From: an uncultured Myxococcales bacterium
GTDB lineage: Bacteria; Myxococcota_A; UBA9042; DTJE01
Assembly (NCBI GenBank): GCA_903857665.1
Contig: CAIOFV010000043.1
Span: 62,001-126,000, forward strand
Reading direction: 5' to 3'
Length of the DNA stretch: 64,000 bases
Shown here: positions 61,686 through 64,000 of the stretch, one piece after another
Layout of the letters: every line of letters starts with the position of its first letter
Position numbering within the stretch: position 1 is the first letter of the stretch
Translations under genes and position numbers: made by a program
Notes under the pieces: model-generated
Told to the model about the DNA's origin: nothing
Databases searched by the model: none
Seen by the model: only the letters and a program-made list of their open reading frames with translations

Positions 61686-63985
61686 TGAATCACCTGGCCC
61701 TTTGGCGACCTGTCCTCGTGGTGGCGACCTGCCTGGTCGCCTGCGGCGGCGGCAGCGGGGTTCGGGCCAGCAACGAGTTCCCGCCGCTCAACCCGGACGT
61801 CCCCGACCCCGGGATCGACGTCCCCTCCTGCGACGCCGCCGACGCTCCCTGCGGCCCCTGCGACGACGGCGACCCGTGCACGGTGGACCGGTGCGAGTGC
61901 GGCACCTGCGTGCACGAGCATGTCGCGCTGCAGGCCTGCGATGCGCCGCCGTGCTCGCCCGAGGGGTCCTGCCTGTGGGTCGTGTCGCGGGCCTCCCTGT
62001 CCCCCGCCGAAAAGGTCGTGGCGCTGACGCTGCAGGGCATCGTCGCGAAGAACCGGCCGGGCCTGTGGATCGACGGCGCGGGGTGGACGGGGTTCATCAC
62101 CGACCTCGCGGACCGGCACCACGTCACGTTCCGGCCGGCCCCCGCCGGCGTGCCCGCGCTGCTTTCGGCCTTCCGCCCCGCGATCCGCGGCTATGTCCTG
62201 TACGACCTCGGCCAGGCGTCCCAGACCGTCGCGGCCGCGCTGGCAGGCCCGTGGAGGGCGGTTGCCATCGACGCCTCGATCGAGCCGATGGCCATGGAGG
62301 CGGGGTTGCCCCTGCTGCTGGATGCCCGGGGCCGCGACGCGGCCTGGTGCCTGGGGCAGTATGCGCCCCTGTTCGCCCACGACGTGCTGGCGTCGCCCAC
62401 GAAGAACGACCAGTTCAGCGGCTTCCTGCTGGACTTCGCGGCCGCCCGGAACGCCTTCGTGTTCCACGGCGGCAACGACGACTTCACCACCGCGGCCGTC
62501 GCGGCGGCCGGGGGCGCACCGGTCGTGTACGGGTGGGGCCCCGACGAGCACGACCTGGTGATGCGCGTGTCCAAGGGTGGGGGCGGCGTGGTCGGGGGCG
62601 ACTGGTCATCGAACCTCTCGACCCTCTCCCTCGTCAAGGAGCCGGTGCTGAAGCAGCCCGCGTCGCCGGTGGACGTGCCGGCCGTCGAGGACGGCACGCA
62701 CTACGTGGCCTTCGTGATGAGCGATGGCGACAACCTGCACTTCCTGCAGAACGTGCTCAACACCGAACCCTGGTATGCCAGCCCCCTGCGCGGGACCTTC
62801 CCGATGACCTGGGAGGTGACACCCGCCGCGGCCGAGACGACGCCCAGCATCCTGCAGTGGTACTACGCCCACGCGACCGCCGTGGACACGTTCATCGCGC
62901 CCCCGTCGGGCATCGCCTACTCGTACCCCTGCTACAACCCGTCGCTGGACGCCCTGGTGGCCCACACCGCGACGGCGATGGCCGCGGCGGACCTGCGGAT
63001 CGTCACGGTGATGGACGACGACGAGCAGATGGGCGCGGTGGATCGCTACCTGGACCAGCCCGGAATCGCAGGCGCGCTGTACAAGGACTACGCCGGCTAC
63101 AACGACCACAAGGGCGCCGTCCGGTACCGCAACGGCAAGGCGGCGATGGCCTACCGGTACAGGATCTGGCAGACGGGTAGCGCCGCCGACACTCCCAAGG
63201 GGGTGGCGAAGGCCCTGAACGCCGCGCCAGCCAACCCCCGGCGCGATTCGGCGTCGTACTCGCTGGTTTCCATCCACGCCTGGAGCACCTGGCCCGATTC
63301 CCCGTTCGGCGAAGGTTCGATGGGTGCGATCGCCTGGACCATTTCGCTGCTGCAGCCGCACGTGCGGGTCGTGTCGGCCGAGGAGATCCTGGGGCACCTG
63401 ACCCGCGACCTCGAGGGCGCCGGGCCCCTGTGCGGCAACGGCGCGTGCGATCCCGGCGAAACATGCGGCGGGTGCGGCGCGGACTGCGGGCCCTGCATCG
63501 ACTTCTGCACGTTCAGCGCTTGCAGCGGTACCCAGACCTGCGACTCGTGCCCGGAGGACTGCGGTCCCTGCAAGACGACCGCCCCGATGCGGTTCGAGGC
63601 GGAAACCGATCTTTCGCACGACTTCGGGCACCTGGACGGCGACGGGTGGGCCGCGACCATCGACGATCCGTCCTCCGGGTACCTGGTCCGCGGGCCGCCG
63701 ACGACGAAGGTTCCCGGAGGCTGGCACACGGCGGGCTTCCTGCTGGCGATCGACGCGCCGGACGCCACGGACAACCCGGTGGTGGCGAAACTGGACGTGT
63801 ACGACGGCTCGGCCGGCAAGGTGCTGGCGCACCGGGACGTGACCCGGCACGAGTTCCAGGCCGCGGGCGCCTTCCAGCCCTTCCCCCTGGTATTCGACGC
63901 CCTCGCCGGGCACGCGCTGGAGTTCCGTGTGCAGTTCACGAAGAAGTCCTGGCTTTCCGTGGACGCGGTCGTCGTCGATGGGTGA
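61685..63985 (+). CDS. GxGYxYP-domain lipoprotein with Cys-rich repeats
   Basis: 766 residues. The signal peptide ends in a perfect lipobox, CLVAC, then Gly/Ser. A Cys-rich segment (about 45-90: CDAADAPCGPCDDGDPCTVDRCECGTC) resembles the myxobacterial CGxC repeats. Residues of about 100-560 are a GxGYxYP-type domain with LSPAEKVVALTLQGIVAKNRP, FVMSDGDNLHFLQN and PSGIAYSYPCYNP. A second Cys-rich set follows (CGNGACDPGETCGGCGADCGPC). The C-terminal 130 residues look like a carbohydrate-binding beta-sandwich (MRFEAETDLSHDFG). GxGYxYP proteins are putative carbohydrate-active enzymes, so a surface glycan hydrolase is possible. Coupled to hemH by TGATG. Confidence 0.85.
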   Translation: MNHLALWRPVLVVATCLVACGGGSGVRASNEFPPLNPDVPDPGIDVPSCDAADAPCGPCDDGDPCTVDRCECGTCVHEHVALQACDAPPCSPEGSCLWVVSRASLSPAEKVVALTLQGIVAKNRPGLWIDGAGWTGFITDLADRHHVTFRPAPAGVPALLSAFRPAIRGYVLYDLGQASQTVAAALAGPWRAVAIDASIEPMAMEAGLPLLLDARGRDAAWCLGQYAPLFAHDVLASPTKNDQFSGFLLDFAAARNAFVFHGGNDDFTTAAVAAAGGAPVVYGWGPDEHDLVMRVSKGGGGVVGGDWSSNLSTLSLVKEPVLKQPASPVDVPAVEDGTHYVAFVMSDGDNLHFLQNVLNTEPWYASPLRGTFPMTWEVTPAAAETTPSILQWYYAHATAVDTFIAPPSGIAYSYPCYNPSLDALVAHTATAMAAADLRIVTVMDDDEQMGAVDRYLDQPGIAGALYKDYAGYNDHKGAVRYRNGKAAMAYRYRIWQTGSAADTPKGVAKALNAAPANPRRDSASYSLVSIHAWSTWPDSPFGEGSMGAIAWTISLLQPHVRVVSAEEILGHLTRDLEGAGPLCGNGACDPGETCGGCGADCGPCIDFCTFSACSGTQTCDSCPEDCGPCKTTAPMRFEAETDLSHDFGHLDGDGWAATIDDPSSGYLVRGPPTTKVPGGWHTAGFLLAIDAPDATDNPVVAKLDVYDGSAGKVLAHRDVTRHEFQAAGAFQPFPLVFDALAGHALEFRVQFTKKSWLSVDAVVVDG

Positions 63986-64000
63986 CAGAGGCCCGCACGG

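Overview
The window is high-G+C bacterial DNA (about 70 percent by eye) with strong third-position G/C bias and tightly packed operons full of ATGA and TGATG overlaps. The gene content points to a Myxococcota-like (formerly deltaproteobacterial) organism. The indicators are Cys-rich lipoproteins with CGNG-CDxGETC or Kazal repeats, an AglZ/FrzS-like pseudo-receiver coiled-coil protein, TPR-rich sigma-54 activators, an Mla-type ABC/MCE pair, and secreted metallopeptidases. This is inference from content; no rRNA or tRNA is present to confirm it. I found no phage, insertion sequence or CRISPR array.

Region 1 (1-21.5 kb) is a surface-glycan (O-antigen or exopolysaccharide) locus. It holds a Wzy/WaaL-type polymerase or ligase, a PIG-L deacetylase, a GNAT protein, two GT4 glycosyltransferases, two left-handed beta-helix acyltransferases, an SGNH hydrolase, an AsnB-like amidotransferase, an SDR epimerase, and two DegT aminotransferases. 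It also holds a UDP-GlcNAc 6-dehydrogenase, a WbpB/WlbA-type 3-dehydrogenase, and one polypeptide fusing a monotopic phosphoglycosyl transferase to a PglF/WbpM-like membrane 4,6-dehydratase. Together these give a complete WbpA-WbpB-WbpE-WbpD set (UDP-2,3-diacetamido-uronic acid) plus a second PglF-PglE-like amino-sugar branch. A DMT transporter and an exported MsrB-MsrA fusion sit in the middle of it.

Region 2 (21.5-38.6 kb) is envelope and secretion. It has a TatA with an extra C-terminal domain, a secreted TPR protein, an exported M3 oligopeptidase divergent from a HELGH lipoprotein, and a second PIG-L enzyme carrying an in-frame palindrome. A G-rich hexamer array, a large lipoprotein, an outer-membrane protein, a divergent NtrC-type two-component pair, a double-Kazal lipoprotein and an mlaF/MCE pair follow.

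Region 3 (38.7-49.5 kb) is mostly housekeeping: rpsI-rplM, a homocysteine methyltransferase/MTHF reductase fusion, pdxA, etfBA, a CDP-alcohol phosphatidyltransferase co-transcribed with the AglZ-like protein, rsfS and comF.

Region 4 (49.5-64 kb) has a TPR/sigma-54 regulator, a rearranged DsbD, a class II glutamine-amidotransferase-like gene broken by one in-frame TAG, a beta-barrel protein, coaD-rsmD, a TPR operon, and hemE-hemH coupled to a large GxGYxYP lipoprotein.

Sigma-70-like promoters can be read directly at many operon heads as TTGnnn, 16-18 bases, then a -10 that often has G at its third position (TAGAAT, TAGGAT, TAGGCT). Several place the predicted transcript start on or next to the ATG, suggesting leaderless mRNAs.
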